Under the pieces are notes generated by a model, which saw only the letters and a program-made list of their open reading frames with translations, had not been told where the DNA came from and made no database searches. The position numbers were made by a program, and so were the translations under genes. 64,000 bases of DNA from Nocardia sp. CY41. Its GTDB lineage: Bacteria > Actinomycetota > Actinomycetes > Mycobacteriales > Mycobacteriaceae. Below are positions 40,459 to 49,527 of this stretch, one piece after another. The number at the start of each line of letters is the position of its first letter. The first letter of the stretch is position 1. Location of the stretch: NCBI RefSeq assembly GCF_009829325.1, contig NZ_VUOS01000013.1:1-64000 (forward strand). The letters are read 5' to 3'.

Positions 40459-43229
40459 CGAGTCCGCTGCGGGATCGCCCTGGCCAGCGCGAGCAGATCT
40501 GCTTCGAGGATGCGGAACAGCCGATAGGTCAGCACGAATGCCAGAATGCCACCCACACTCAGCACGCGCACCGGAACGATCACCAGCTCCAGGTCGGCGG
40601 CGTCGACGAAGGTCGCGCTCGCCACGCCGAGCAGCGGGACCGACGCCGCGACACCCAGATAGAAGTTGCCGCGCCGGGCCAGCGCCCGCAACTGGCGTTC
40701 GTCGTCGGGCCCGATGCCGCCGCGCACCAACAGCTGTGGATAGATCGACCGCACCGCGTAGACCATGATCGGGAAGAACGGATAGGCCAGTGCGATGGCC
40801 GCGCACACCACCTGCGCGGCGAAGAAATGCAGGAAGGTGCCGCGCGGCAGGTCGACGCCGGAGAAGGCCAGTCCCAGCGGCCAGATGATGCCGGCCGCCA
40901 ACCAGAAGCCGAAGGGTATCCACACCGCCCAGTCTCCCATCAGCAGGGTGTCACGGCGCGCTTTCGCCAGCGTGCGCGCCGAATAACCGCGGCCGTGGCC
41001 GAGGCGGTAGGCGATGGCGAGCGGCCGCCGGGTCATGAACAACAGCAGCAGCGCGGCGACCGGGAACGCGACGACATTGTTGATCAATCCGACCGTCGCG
41101 AACTTCTCCTGGTCGGCGGCCGACATCCGGTCGATGATCAGGGCCTGGTTCAGCTGGATGTTGTAGAAGCTGGCCAGCACGTTGGGCACGCCGACGCACA
41201 GCGCCGCGACGGGAAGCAGCCAGCCCCTGGCTCGGTGCGCGAGGCTGCCGGGCGGGGGATCGACCAGATCGCGGGCGCGGGTGTCCAGGCACAAGTCGAG
41301 TTGTGCAGCGAGTTCCGCGCCGCCGCGCCAGCGGCGTCGGGGGTCCTCGTGCAGGCAGTCCAGCAGTACGCGGCGCAGCGCGGCGGGGGTGTCTTCCGGC
41401 AGGCGCGCGAGCGCCGCCTGCGAGACACCCGCGCGGCGCACCGCGAGCATCGCCGCGTACGTCTCGGTGTCGGGCCCCTCCTCCTCAGGGGGCGGATCGT
41501 CGAAGGGCGTGGCGCCGGTCAGCATTTCCCACAGCAGCACACCTAGGGAGTAGACGTCGCTGGCGTCGCCGGGGACGGGCGCGCCGGGATCGAGATAGGC
41601 GGCCAATTGTTCGGGGGATCGGTAGGCCAAGGCGTCGGGCGCGCCGGGCCCGCGCGGCGCGGGAACGCGCGTCGCCGACTCGCCGAGGGCGAAATCGGCG
41701 AGTTTCGGAATGCCCTCCGCGGTGAACAGCACGTTCGCCGGCTTGATGTCGTGATGTAGCACGCCCTGGTGGGCGGCGTAATCCAGCGCGTCGGCCAGCC
41801 GCCTGCCCACCCATGCCACGGTCTCCGGCCAGCTCAGCCGAGCGATCTCCGAGCGCACGCTGGAATCCGCGGGCCGGATCTCGCCCTTGGCCTCCATGGC
41901 GCTGTCCACCGCGCGCAACAGGAGGGTGCCGCCGTCGGACACCGGGCCGCGACGGCGTTGTTCGAGCAGACCGACCGCCGTGCCGCCGGGAAGGTACTGC
42001 ATGTAGACCAAGCGCGGCAGGACGGTCGTCCGGGGTTCCGGGGCGAGGGCCGTTCCGGAGCGCGCGGACGTGGCGTCGTCCGGGGGACCGGCGATGGTCG
42101 CGTCCGGATCGACCGATCCTTCGTTCACCGCCGTGTCGGAGTGAGCGTGAACCGCCGCGCCGGGCTCGGCGGATCGTCCGGAATCGGGCGTCCGAGGACG
42201 GTCAGAGGGGAGCGAAGGGGACCTGTCGGGCTCGGCGACGATGGTCTCGTCATCGACGGTTTCCCCGGCGACGACCGTGGCGTCGTCCAGGACGGACGGC
42301 TGGGTAACGGTCGCGCCGTGGCTTTCGGCGACGCGCGGGCGAGACTCGTCGTCGCCGGGGCGGCTCGGCGTCCGGAGGGGTGCGGCCGCCGCGACGGTGG
42401 CTTCGAGATCCATGAGGGTGTCGTCATCGCCGGGGCGGCCTGCGGTCCGGCCGGGCGGGGTGGCGACGGTGGCGTCGAGACCGAACGATTCGGTGGCCGA
42501 GGTGTCGAGGTCGGAGAGCGGCGCAGCGAGTGTGACGTCCACGCCGTGGCCCCCGTTCGCGGGGGTTGCCGCCCTGGTGCGCGTAGGCGCGGCGTCGGCG
42601 CCGAGCACCCGCTGATCGAAGACGCGCACGATGTGGGCGTGGTCGAGCTGGGCCATCGTGCGCGGCGCGCCCGCCCGGCCCGCCGAGAACCGCACGGCGA
42701 CCAGCCGCTGCATAGAACGCTGTCTGGCCAGGAAGACGCGGCCGAGCAGCCCGGAGCCCAGGTCGGTGAGCAGATCGAAGTCATCGATTCGGTGGCCGGG
42801 CGCGAGGTCGGCGAGCGCCGCGAGGAATTCGCCCGGCATGACGTCGACGTCGTCGTCGGAATCGGCGAAGTCGGCGAGGATCTCACCGACCGCGCCCGCG
42901 AGATCCGGGTAGTCGCCGAGGAAGCCTGCCAGCGGCAGCTGTCCGCGGCGGCGGCGTACCAGGAATTCTTCGCACACGAGATCGACCAGCTCGGGGCTGT
43001 CGTCCACCTCCGGGAATTCCGCGCGGTATTCCGCGACTCGTTTGCCGAGCCCTTCGCGTTCCCAGCGCCGCCGCAGATCCACCCGGATCAGATCGATGAG
43101 CACGGCCAAGCGAGCCTGCGTGCCATCGGGCACGTAGTCGCGGATCTGGGGCGGTAACCGGTCGCTGTGAAGGCTGCGCTGCCAGTCGGCGGTGAACCGG
43201 GCGACGGCATCGGTGCGCGGGAAACTCAC
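40455..43229 (-). CDS. Membrane Ser/Thr kinase-fold protein, likely pseudokinase
   Basis: A 924-residue paralogue of the next gene upstream: N-terminal helical domain (1-145), kinase domain (about 150-660) and a C-terminal membrane domain of about six helices (to 920). Key kinase residues have changed: the ATP-binding Lys is Arg180 (LVAVRFS), HRD is HHD (492-494; HHDIKPANV) and DFG is DFA (512-514). About 190 residues (210-400) inserted in the N-lobe repeat acidic-Thr patterns such as DDDTLMD, DDATVV, DDETIV and DPDATI. Those look like phosphothreonine/FHA ligand sites, which is inference. The GTG start overlaps the upstream stop (GTGA), and its own stop overlaps the cyclase start. Confidence 0.85.
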   Translation of the reverse strand: MSFPRTDAVARFTADWQRSLHSDRLPPQIRDYVPDGTQARLAVLIDLIRVDLRRRWEREGLGKRVAEYRAEFPEVDDSPELVDLVCEEFLVRRRRGQLPLAGFLGDYPDLAGAVGEILADFADSDDDVDVMPGEFLAALADLAPGHRIDDFDLLTDLGSGLLGRVFLARQRSMQRLVAVRFSAGRAGAPRTMAQLDHAHIVRVFDQRVLGADAAPTRTRAATPANGGHGVDVTLAAPLSDLDTSATESFGLDATVATPPGRTAGRPGDDDTLMDLEATVAAAAPLRTPSRPGDDESRPRVAESHGATVTQPSVLDDATVVAGETVDDETIVAEPDRSPSLPSDRPRTPDSGRSAEPGAAVHAHSDTAVNEGSVDPDATIAGPPDDATSARSGTALAPEPRTTVLPRLVYMQYLPGGTAVGLLEQRRRGPVSDGGTLLLRAVDSAMEAKGEIRPADSSVRSEIARLSWPETVAWVGRRLADALDYAAHQGVLHHDIKPANVLFTAEGIPKLADFALGESATRVPAPRGPGAPDALAYRSPEQLAAYLDPGAPVPGDASDVYSLGVLLWEMLTGATPFDDPPPEEEGPDTETYAAMLAVRRAGVSQAALARLPEDTPAALRRVLLDCLHEDPRRRWRGGAELAAQLDLCLDTRARDLVDPPPGSLAHRARGWLLPVAALCVGVPNVLASFYNIQLNQALIIDRMSAADQEKFATVGLINNVVAFPVAALLLLFMTRRPLAIAYRLGHGRGYSARTLAKARRDTLLMGDWAVWIPFGFWLAAGIIWPLGLAFSGVDLPRGTFLHFFAAQVVCAAIALAYPFFPIMVYAVRSIYPQLLVRGGIGPDDERQLRALARRGNFYLGVAASVPLLGVASATFVDAADLELVIVPVRVLSVGGILAFVLTYRLFRILEADLLALARAIPQRTR

Positions 43230-45775
43230 GTGCCGGACTCCGCGACGGTCGTGGTCGCTCGGACGGACCTGGTCTCGGTGGTTCGCGTTTCGGCGGCTTC
43301 GGGATCGACCACTCGCTCCAGCGCTCGCAGATCCGCTTCCAGCGCACGGAACAGCAGATAGGTGCCCACGAACGCGATTATGCCGCCGACGCACAGCAGC
43401 CGGACCGCGAAGATCACCGACGGGATGTCGGAGGGCGGCAGGAAGGTCACGCCGGCGACCGCGAGCAGCGGCACCGACGCGGCGACCGCGAGGTATCCGT
43501 TGCACCGCCGGTCCAGGCCGCGCAGCCAGACCGCGTCCTCGGGGCTGATGTCCCCGTGCCGCAGGAACAGCGGGTAGATGCAGCGCACCATGTAGAAGGT
43601 CAGCAGGAAGAAGGGATAGGCCACGGCGATCGCGCCGCACACAACCAATGAGGAGAAGAAGTGCACCACCGCGCGGGCCGCTATGTCTCCGGTCGACACC
43701 TGAAGCGCGATCGGGAAGATCACTCCGGCCAGCACCCATAGCGAGAAGGCCACGACCACGGCCCGATCGCCCATCAGCAGCGCGTCCTTCCTGGCGCGCC
43801 GCAGGGTGTCCGGGTCGTATCGTCGTCCTTTGCGCAGACCACGCGGCACCGTCAGGACGTATCTCGCCATGTACAGCACGACCGCGATGCCGGCCGGGAA
43901 GAAGATGGCGTTGACCACGCCGGTGATGATCAGGAAGGTCTGCTGGGCGTCCTCGGTCATCCGGCTGATGATCAGGTGTTGGTTGTGCTGGATGTTGTAC
44001 AGCGACGCGAGCACATTCGGCAGCGCCACCGCCAGCAGCGCGACCGGCACGATATACGGGCGCAGCCGCCGCCGCCAGCTTTTCGGCGGGGGGTCGACCA
44101 GGTCGCGCGCGCGCTCGTCCAGGCACATCTCCAGTTGCCTGGCCAGGGTCGCACCGCTGGACCAGCGGTCGGTCCGCTCCGGCGCGAGACAGGTCAGCAG
44201 CACACGGCACAAGGCGGCCGGGCAGTCGGGCGGAACCCGTTGCAGCGCCACCTCGTCCACGCCGGAGCTGCGCCGCTCCAGCATGGCCTCCAGCGTGGTG
44301 TCGTCGCCTTGCTCGCCCGCGCCCGCCGTCCGGTCGTCGAACGGCTTCGCGCCGGTGAGCAGCTCCCACAGCACCACGCCCAGCGAATAGATGTCGGCGC
44401 GAGTGTCCAGGTCGGCGGCGCTGCGGCCGAAGCTCGGGTGGCAGGCCTCCAGCTGTTCGGGCGACATGTAGGCCAGTGAGCCGCCGAAGTAGGCCACCGG
44501 GCTGGTGCCCTCCACGTTGCGGCTGAAGCTGATGTTGAAGTCCGCCAGTTTCGGTACGCCTTCCGCGGTGAGCAGGACGTTGGCCGGTTTCACATCGCGG
44601 TGCAGCACGCCGTGCGAGGACGCGTAGTCCAGCGCCTCGGCCAGCCTGCGGCCCAGCCAGGCCACCGTCTCCGGCCAGCTCAGCCGGGCGAGTTCGGCGC
44701 GCACACTGGAGTCGGTCGGCCGGATCTCGCCCTTCTCCTCCATGGCCGCGTCCACGGCGTCCAGCAGCAGCTTGCCGCTGCGCTCGGCGGGCGGGGTCGC
44801 ACGCACCCAGCGCAGCACGCCCAGCAGCGTGCCGCCGGGGAGGAACTGCATGTAGAGCAGCCGCAACCGGCGTGCGGCGCCCTCGGCGTCGTCGAGCAGC
44901 CGCTGATCGAAGACCCGCACGATGTAGTCGTGGTCCAGCTGCGCCAACGTCTGCGGTTCGGTGCCGTGGTCGCTGGAGATCTTGACCGCGACCAGCCGCT
45001 GCAGCGAGCGCTGCCGGGCGAGGAAGACTCGGGCGAACGCGCCGCTGCCCAGACCGGTCAGCAGATCGAAGTCATCGATCTGCTGGCCGATCTCGATGCG
45101 GTCGAGCGGGTCGGGCCGGCTCGGTCCGGTGCCGATCGTCGTGGGCACGGCGGTCGCCGTACCCGTCAGATCGGCGGCGGTCGTTCTGGTCACCTCGGAA
45201 TCACGAGTGGACTCGGCGGTTCGGTTCAACGCGGTGTCATCGAGATCGGCGCCGGTATGAGCGAAGACGGTCTGGGTGGCGTCCTCCTGTGTCGCGCGGC
45301 GGGTGCTCTGATCGATCTCGTCGGCGTTCAGCAGCTCGCGCAGTTCCTCGGCCTGACGTGGATATTCCCGCAGGCATTCACGCGGATCGACCCGTTCGCC
45401 GCTCTGGCGGCGGATGACGAACTCCTCGTACACCAGACCGGCCGGAATATCGTCGGAAACGAGTTCGGGAAATTCGGCGCAGTAATCGGCCAGGCGCATG
45501 CGCGCGGCAGGCCGCGTCGCGTCGCTCGTGGTGGCCCGGCGGCGATGCAGCCAACGATTGCGCAGGTCGACGCGAATCAGCTCGAGCAGCGCCTCGCGAC
45601 GCAGGGTGCTGGCATCGGGCAGGTATTCGGCGATGACCGGCGGGCGCCGGGTCGATTTCCAAGCCGCGGAGAACGCCGCCACCGCGTCGGATTCGGCGCG
45701 CGACAGCTCACCACTCCTGGCACGGGTGGAAATACCTGTGCTGGATTCGGAACTTCTCTCAGAGTTCGCACTCAT
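43226..45775 (-). CDS. Membrane Ser/Thr protein kinase
   Basis: An 849-residue kinase: an N-terminal helical domain (about 25-155), a Thr-rich linker (about 165-225), a Hanks-type kinase domain (about 235-560) and a C-terminal domain of about six membrane helices (575-810). Lys265 (LVAVKIS), HRD at 392-394 (LHRDVKPANV) and SPE at 438-440 are present; DFG is DFN (412-414), so the metal Asp is kept. The regulatory part is N-terminal and the membrane domain is C-terminal, the reverse of PknB-type receptors. ATG 45775 is chosen. It heads a coupled operon with the pseudokinase and the cyclase, and is divergent from the pseudo-amidase 178 bases away. Confidence 0.9.
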   Translation of the reverse strand: MSANSERSSESSTGISTRARSGELSRAESDAVAAFSAAWKSTRRPPVIAEYLPDASTLRREALLELIRVDLRNRWLHRRRATTSDATRPAARMRLADYCAEFPELVSDDIPAGLVYEEFVIRRQSGERVDPRECLREYPRQAEELRELLNADEIDQSTRRATQEDATQTVFAHTGADLDDTALNRTAESTRDSEVTRTTAADLTGTATAVPTTIGTGPSRPDPLDRIEIGQQIDDFDLLTGLGSGAFARVFLARQRSLQRLVAVKISSDHGTEPQTLAQLDHDYIVRVFDQRLLDDAEGAARRLRLLYMQFLPGGTLLGVLRWVRATPPAERSGKLLLDAVDAAMEEKGEIRPTDSSVRAELARLSWPETVAWLGRRLAEALDYASSHGVLHRDVKPANVLLTAEGVPKLADFNISFSRNVEGTSPVAYFGGSLAYMSPEQLEACHPSFGRSAADLDTRADIYSLGVVLWELLTGAKPFDDRTAGAGEQGDDTTLEAMLERRSSGVDEVALQRVPPDCPAALCRVLLTCLAPERTDRWSSGATLARQLEMCLDERARDLVDPPPKSWRRRLRPYIVPVALLAVALPNVLASLYNIQHNQHLIISRMTEDAQQTFLIITGVVNAIFFPAGIAVVLYMARYVLTVPRGLRKGRRYDPDTLRRARKDALLMGDRAVVVAFSLWVLAGVIFPIALQVSTGDIAARAVVHFFSSLVVCGAIAVAYPFFLLTFYMVRCIYPLFLRHGDISPEDAVWLRGLDRRCNGYLAVAASVPLLAVAGVTFLPPSDIPSVIFAVRLLCVGGIIAFVGTYLLFRALEADLRALERVVDPEAAETRTTETRSVRATTTVAESGT

Positions 45776-45953
45776 GTCGGGACCTATGGCTCGGCGGACG
45801 CCGCAGAATCCGCATCGGTCGTTGCCGGATGGGCCGAAAATTTCCCGCCACACCCGACACCATCATCCCCCGCGCCGTATTCGAAATGATAACTTGCGGC
45901 TCGACAGTGGATCACCCGATTTCGACAACGACGCGACGGGGGATGACCAGCAC

Positions 45954-47393
45954 ATGTCTGACGAGGCCGCAACCGTGGCGGACAGCTCGAAAATCAGCGA
46001 ACCCATGCTTTCCCGACCGTTGGCGACCGCTGCCGAAGCGCGGCCGAACAGCGCCGGGGGCACCGAGAACGGTCTGGAACGCGGCCCGGCAGCGACGATC
46101 GCGGCGTGTGTGCGCGACGGCCTGTTGCATCCCGGCCAAGTGGCGGCGGATGCCGGGACGCGGATCTCGGCGGCGAACCGGACCTGCCTCGCGTTCACCG
46201 TGCTGCGCGCCGAACAGGCGATGGCCGAGTCGGCGAGCCTGACCGAGCGCGACGACCTCGACGTGTTGCCCATGGCCGGTGTCCCGGTCGCGGTCGAACA
46301 CGGCGTACCCATCGCGAGCGAGCCGGTGCCGTGGGGCCCGGCGGCCGCCGCGGATGACCCGGTGGTGGCGCGGCTGCGCGCCGCGGGCGCGGTCGTCATG
46401 GGTCTGGTCGCGGCGCCCGAGCTGAGCCGCTGGGCGACGACCGAAGGCTCGGAGCGTGTCATCCGCAATCCCTGGAACCCGGCGCGGAACGCCGGAAGCG
46501 CGGCGGGCGCGGCCATCGCGGCCGGGCTGGTTCCGGTGGCGCACGGCTGCGACGGCCTGGGTGCGGTGCGGGTGGCCGCCGCATGCTGTGGAGTCTTCGG
46601 GATCAAGCCGGGGCAGCACATGGTGCCCGGCGCAGGCGCCTGGTCGGGTCTGGTCGAGAACGGTGTTCTGGCAACCGGTGTGGACGACGCCGCGCTGGCG
46701 TTGTCGGTGCTGGCGGCGCGGCCGGATCTGGCCGAGCTGGATCCGCCCGGCCGACTACGCATCGCCCTGGCCGTGGATCCACCGTCTCGCCTGCTGCGCG
46801 TCGACAGGCATTGGACGGCCGCGGCCCGCCGAGCGGCCGCGGTGGCCGCGGCGGCGGGCCATGTGGTCGAACCAACCGCCCTACCGTACGGAAACGCACT
46901 GTTCGCGGCGTCCCTACGCTGGCTGGCCCTCGGTGCGCGCGATGCTCCCGCGCTACCCGAGCCCGACCAGCTATCCCGAAGAGCCCGCCGTCGACTGGCC
47001 CTCGGCCGGACGGTGCATCGGTTTCGGCTCGCGCGCCCCGCACAGATCGATCGGGTCGAGGCGCGACTACTGGAGTTCTTCGAGCGTTACGACGTGGTGA
47101 TCACTCCCACGCTCGCCGCCCCGCCACCCCCGGCGCGGGCCTGGCACTTCCGCAATCGGCCTGCCACTCTGCTCGCCGGCGCGCGATTCGCCCCCTTCAC
47201 TCCGCTGTGGAATCTGGTCGGCTGGCCCGCCGCGTCCATCCCGATGGGCATCCACCCCGGATCGGAAACGCCGGTGGCCGCCCAGCTCGCGGGGCCGCCC
47301 GGCAGCGAATCCACCCTGCTACGGCTGTCCGCGCAATTGGAGATCCGCTGCCCCTGGCAGCGCACCGCACCCGAAGGCCGATTCAGACGCTGA
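45954..47393 (+). CDS. Amidase-signature-fold protein lacking catalytic residues
   Basis: A 479-residue protein aligned throughout with amidase-signature enzymes, but the catalytic Ser-cisSer-Lys triad is gone. The Lys of the usual GxPVAVKD is Glu115 (GVPVAVEHG), the GGSSGG segment is NAGSAAGAA, and the nucleophile Ser of the GSDTGGSIR motif is Ala204 (GCDGLGAVR). Flanking structure such as IAAGLVPVAHG and YDVVITPTLAAPPP is kept, so the fold should be intact. It probably binds rather than cleaves amides, or works as a regulatory partner; this is inference. It is divergent from the kinase operon and overlaps the convergent LysR gene by 11 bases. Confidence 0.85.
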   Translation: MSDEAATVADSSKISEPMLSRPLATAAEARPNSAGGTENGLERGPAATIAACVRDGLLHPGQVAADAGTRISAANRTCLAFTVLRAEQAMAESASLTERDDLDVLPMAGVPVAVEHGVPIASEPVPWGPAAAADDPVVARLRAAGAVVMGLVAAPELSRWATTEGSERVIRNPWNPARNAGSAAGAAIAAGLVPVAHGCDGLGAVRVAAACCGVFGIKPGQHMVPGAGAWSGLVENGVLATGVDDAALALSVLAARPDLAELDPPGRLRIALAVDPPSRLLRVDRHWTAAARRAAAVAAAAGHVVEPTALPYGNALFAASLRWLALGARDAPALPEPDQLSRRARRRLALGRTVHRFRLARPAQIDRVEARLLEFFERYDVVITPTLAAPPPPARAWHFRNRPATLLAGARFAPFTPLWNLVGWPAASIPMGIHPGSETPVAAQLAGPPGSESTLLRLSAQLEIRCPWQRTAPEGRFRR

Positions 47394-48270
47394 CCGGCGA
47401 CTGCTGCGCCGCGAAGCCGCCTTCGACGGCACGACCGGCGAACTCGAGGATGGTCGGCCGGTTGTCGTCGGCCCGCCAGGCCACGGCGAGTTCGCATGGC
47501 GCGAGCCCCGACACGGGCCGCGCGGTCAGCCCCGGCCAGCGGTACATCGGCACGTTGTTCTCGGCGAGCAGGCACACGCCCAGACCGAGGCTCACGGCTT
47601 CCAGCTTGTCCTCGGCGGTCGCTGCTTCGGCGCCGATCTTCGGCGCCCGCCCGCCGCGTCCGTCGTTGCCGAGCCAGAAATCGCGGACCGCACCGGCTTC
47701 GGTGGGCAGCGCGACGAACGGTTCGTCGAGCAGATCGGCGAACTCGATGGTCTCGGAGACGGCGAGCGGGTGGTTCTCCGGGAGCAGCACCCAGCGCGGT
47801 TCGGTGCGCAGCACCTGCCATCGGTAACGACTCTGGTCCGGCAGCGGGAGCCAGACCAGCGCGAGGTCGGCCTGCCTGCCCGCGAGCCCGCTGGAGGGAT
47901 CCGTCCACGAGGCGGCGTGCAGCGCGAGGCGATGTCCGCTCGCGCTCTCCAGATCGCTGAGCAGCCCGCGGCCGAGCGCGGACTGGATGCCGACGCGCAG
48001 CACCTCGCCGGCCTCCTGCAGCGAGACGTTGGTGACCTCCCACAGCTCCAGGATCTTGCGAGCGCCTTCGAGCAGTTCCTTGCCCGCGACGGTCAGCGCG
48101 ACGCTGCGCTGATTGCGGTCGAACAGGACCACGTCGAGCTGACGTTCCAGCTGCCGGATCTGACGCGACAGGGTGGGTTGAGCGATGTGCAGCCGCTGAG
48201 CGGCGTTGGTGAAGTGCAGTTCCTCAGCGACGGCGACGAAATACCGCAGGTCGCGCAAGTGCGGGTCCAT
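47383..48270 (-). CDS. LysR-family transcriptional regulator
   Basis: A 295-residue LysR regulator: the helix-turn-helix at about residues 18-40 (FTNAAQRLHIAQPTLSRQI) and the linker helix RQLERQLDVVLFDR, then the periplasmic-binding-like effector domain from about 90. Its closest neighbours in sequence style are regulators of aromatic or amino-acid metabolism, but the effector is unknown. It is convergent with the pseudo-amidase gene, and no divergent partner gene adjoins its start; the 420 bases upstream hold no gene. Confidence 0.92.
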   Translation of the reverse strand: MDPHLRDLRYFVAVAEELHFTNAAQRLHIAQPTLSRQIRQLERQLDVVLFDRNQRSVALTVAGKELLEGARKILELWEVTNVSLQEAGEVLRVGIQSALGRGLLSDLESASGHRLALHAASWTDPSSGLAGRQADLALVWLPLPDQSRYRWQVLRTEPRWVLLPENHPLAVSETIEFADLLDEPFVALPTEAGAVRDFWLGNDGRGGRAPKIGAEAATAEDKLEAVSLGLGVCLLAENNVPMYRWPGLTARPVSGLAPCELAVAWRADDNRPTILEFAGRAVEGGFAAQQSPVSV

Positions 48271-48693
48271 AGCCCCTTGCTATCAGAATCAGTCCGGAAT
48301 TTCCAGCCTTATCAGGCCGAAAAGTTCGGATACGGGCACCGAAACAGTCGGCAGGTTTGTTAGGGACAGCATATTGCTTGTGCTGGTGCACCGCACCCAG
48401 CGGTTGGCGAATTTTCGGCACGCGGCCAGCGTCGACCGTCCTGGTTCCGCACTTGGGCATTTGACCAGCATGGATGATGCGGTTCGAGTGTCGGCTTCGG
48501 CGGATTACGGCCGCCCGGATGCCAATGGAATGCGGCTGAGAATTTGCCGCTGACCGGCTATCCGATGGAAGCGATACTTTGAGTGATTTTCATCACAATC
48601 TGGTCCGAGGGCGGCGCTCGTTCTTCCCCCGGACACGACGAGGCGCCGCGCCCGAGACGAATCCCGGCCACGGCGCCCCGGCTGTACCGAAGC
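48271..48693. other. Gene-free region upstream of the LysR gene
   Basis: About 420 bases with no convincing gene, lying between the LysR start and the 3' end of the SDR gene. LysR autoregulatory sites (T-N11-A) would be expected near 48271-48350, but I cannot single one out. Confidence 0.35.
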
Positions 48694-49527
48694 TCACGCG
48701 CCGCGGGCGCGCTCCTCGTATGCCTTGCGCTTGTCGGCGTCGACGTCGGCGAGGAATGCGCGGCCGGAGCCGAGCGCCCGCCCGATGCTGTCCCCGACCG
48801 CTTCCGGTAGCAGGCCCACGAACTGGGAGATGAACCCGGCCACCGCGGTCACCCTGACCTTCGACTTCGGCGCGACGATCAGCTTCGCGACGGCGTCGGC
48901 GATCTCCTCGGGCTCGGCGGCGCGCATCAGCTTGGGCGCGGTGACGCCGGAGCCCAGCTCGGTGTTGGTCAGTGTGGGCAGCACCGAGGAGAAGCGCAGG
49001 CCGGTGCCGCGATACTCCTCGCGCAGCGTGTCGGTGAATCCGAGCACCGCGTGCTTGCTGGCGTTGTAGGTGGCCAGTCCCGGGATGTGCGTCTCGCCGG
49101 CCAGCGAGGCGATGTTGATGATGTGCCCGCTGCCGCGCGGCAGCATCCGGCGCAGCGCGAGCTTGGAACCCAGGATCACGCCGTAGACATTGATGTCCAG
49201 GATGCGGCGGGTCAGCGGATCCGGCTCGTCCACCAGCTTGCCGGTCGGCATGATGCCCGCGTTGTTGATCAGCACGTCGATCGGGCCGAGGGTGCGCTCC
49301 ACCTCGTCGAGGAAGCCGTCGAACGAGTCGTGATCGGTCACGTCGAGCCTTCCGTACAGCTCGAAACCGCGCGCCGTGCCCGACTCCTTGACCGTGGTCT
49401 CGTCGATGTCGCCGATCGCGATCTGCGCGCCGAGTGCCTGCAGCGCGGTCGCGGTGGCCAACCCGATGCCGCGCGCGCCGCCGGTGATGACGACGACTTT
49501 GCCGCGAATCTGCTTCGCGTCGGTCAC
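48694..49527 (-). CDS. Short-chain dehydrogenase/reductase
   Basis: A 277-residue classical SDR: VVITGGARGIGLATATAL (NAD(P) site, about residues 11-28), NNAGIMPTG, INIASLAGE (catalytic Ser) and YNASKHAVLGF (Tyr/Lys, about 155-165). The GTG start at 49527 overlaps the stop of the aldehyde dehydrogenase by four bases (GTGA), so the two are coupled and probably act in one alcohol-to-acid pathway. The C-terminus has about 30 extra residues (RAFLADVDADKRKAY). Confidence 0.92.
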   Translation of the reverse strand: MTDAKQIRGKVVVITGGARGIGLATATALQALGAQIAIGDIDETTVKESGTARGFELYGRLDVTDHDSFDGFLDEVERTLGPIDVLINNAGIMPTGKLVDEPDPLTRRILDINVYGVILGSKLALRRMLPRGSGHIINIASLAGETHIPGLATYNASKHAVLGFTDTLREEYRGTGLRFSSVLPTLTNTELGSGVTAPKLMRAAEPEEIADAVAKLIVAPKSKVRVTAVAGFISQFVGLLPEAVGDSIGRALGSGRAFLADVDADKRKAYEERARGA

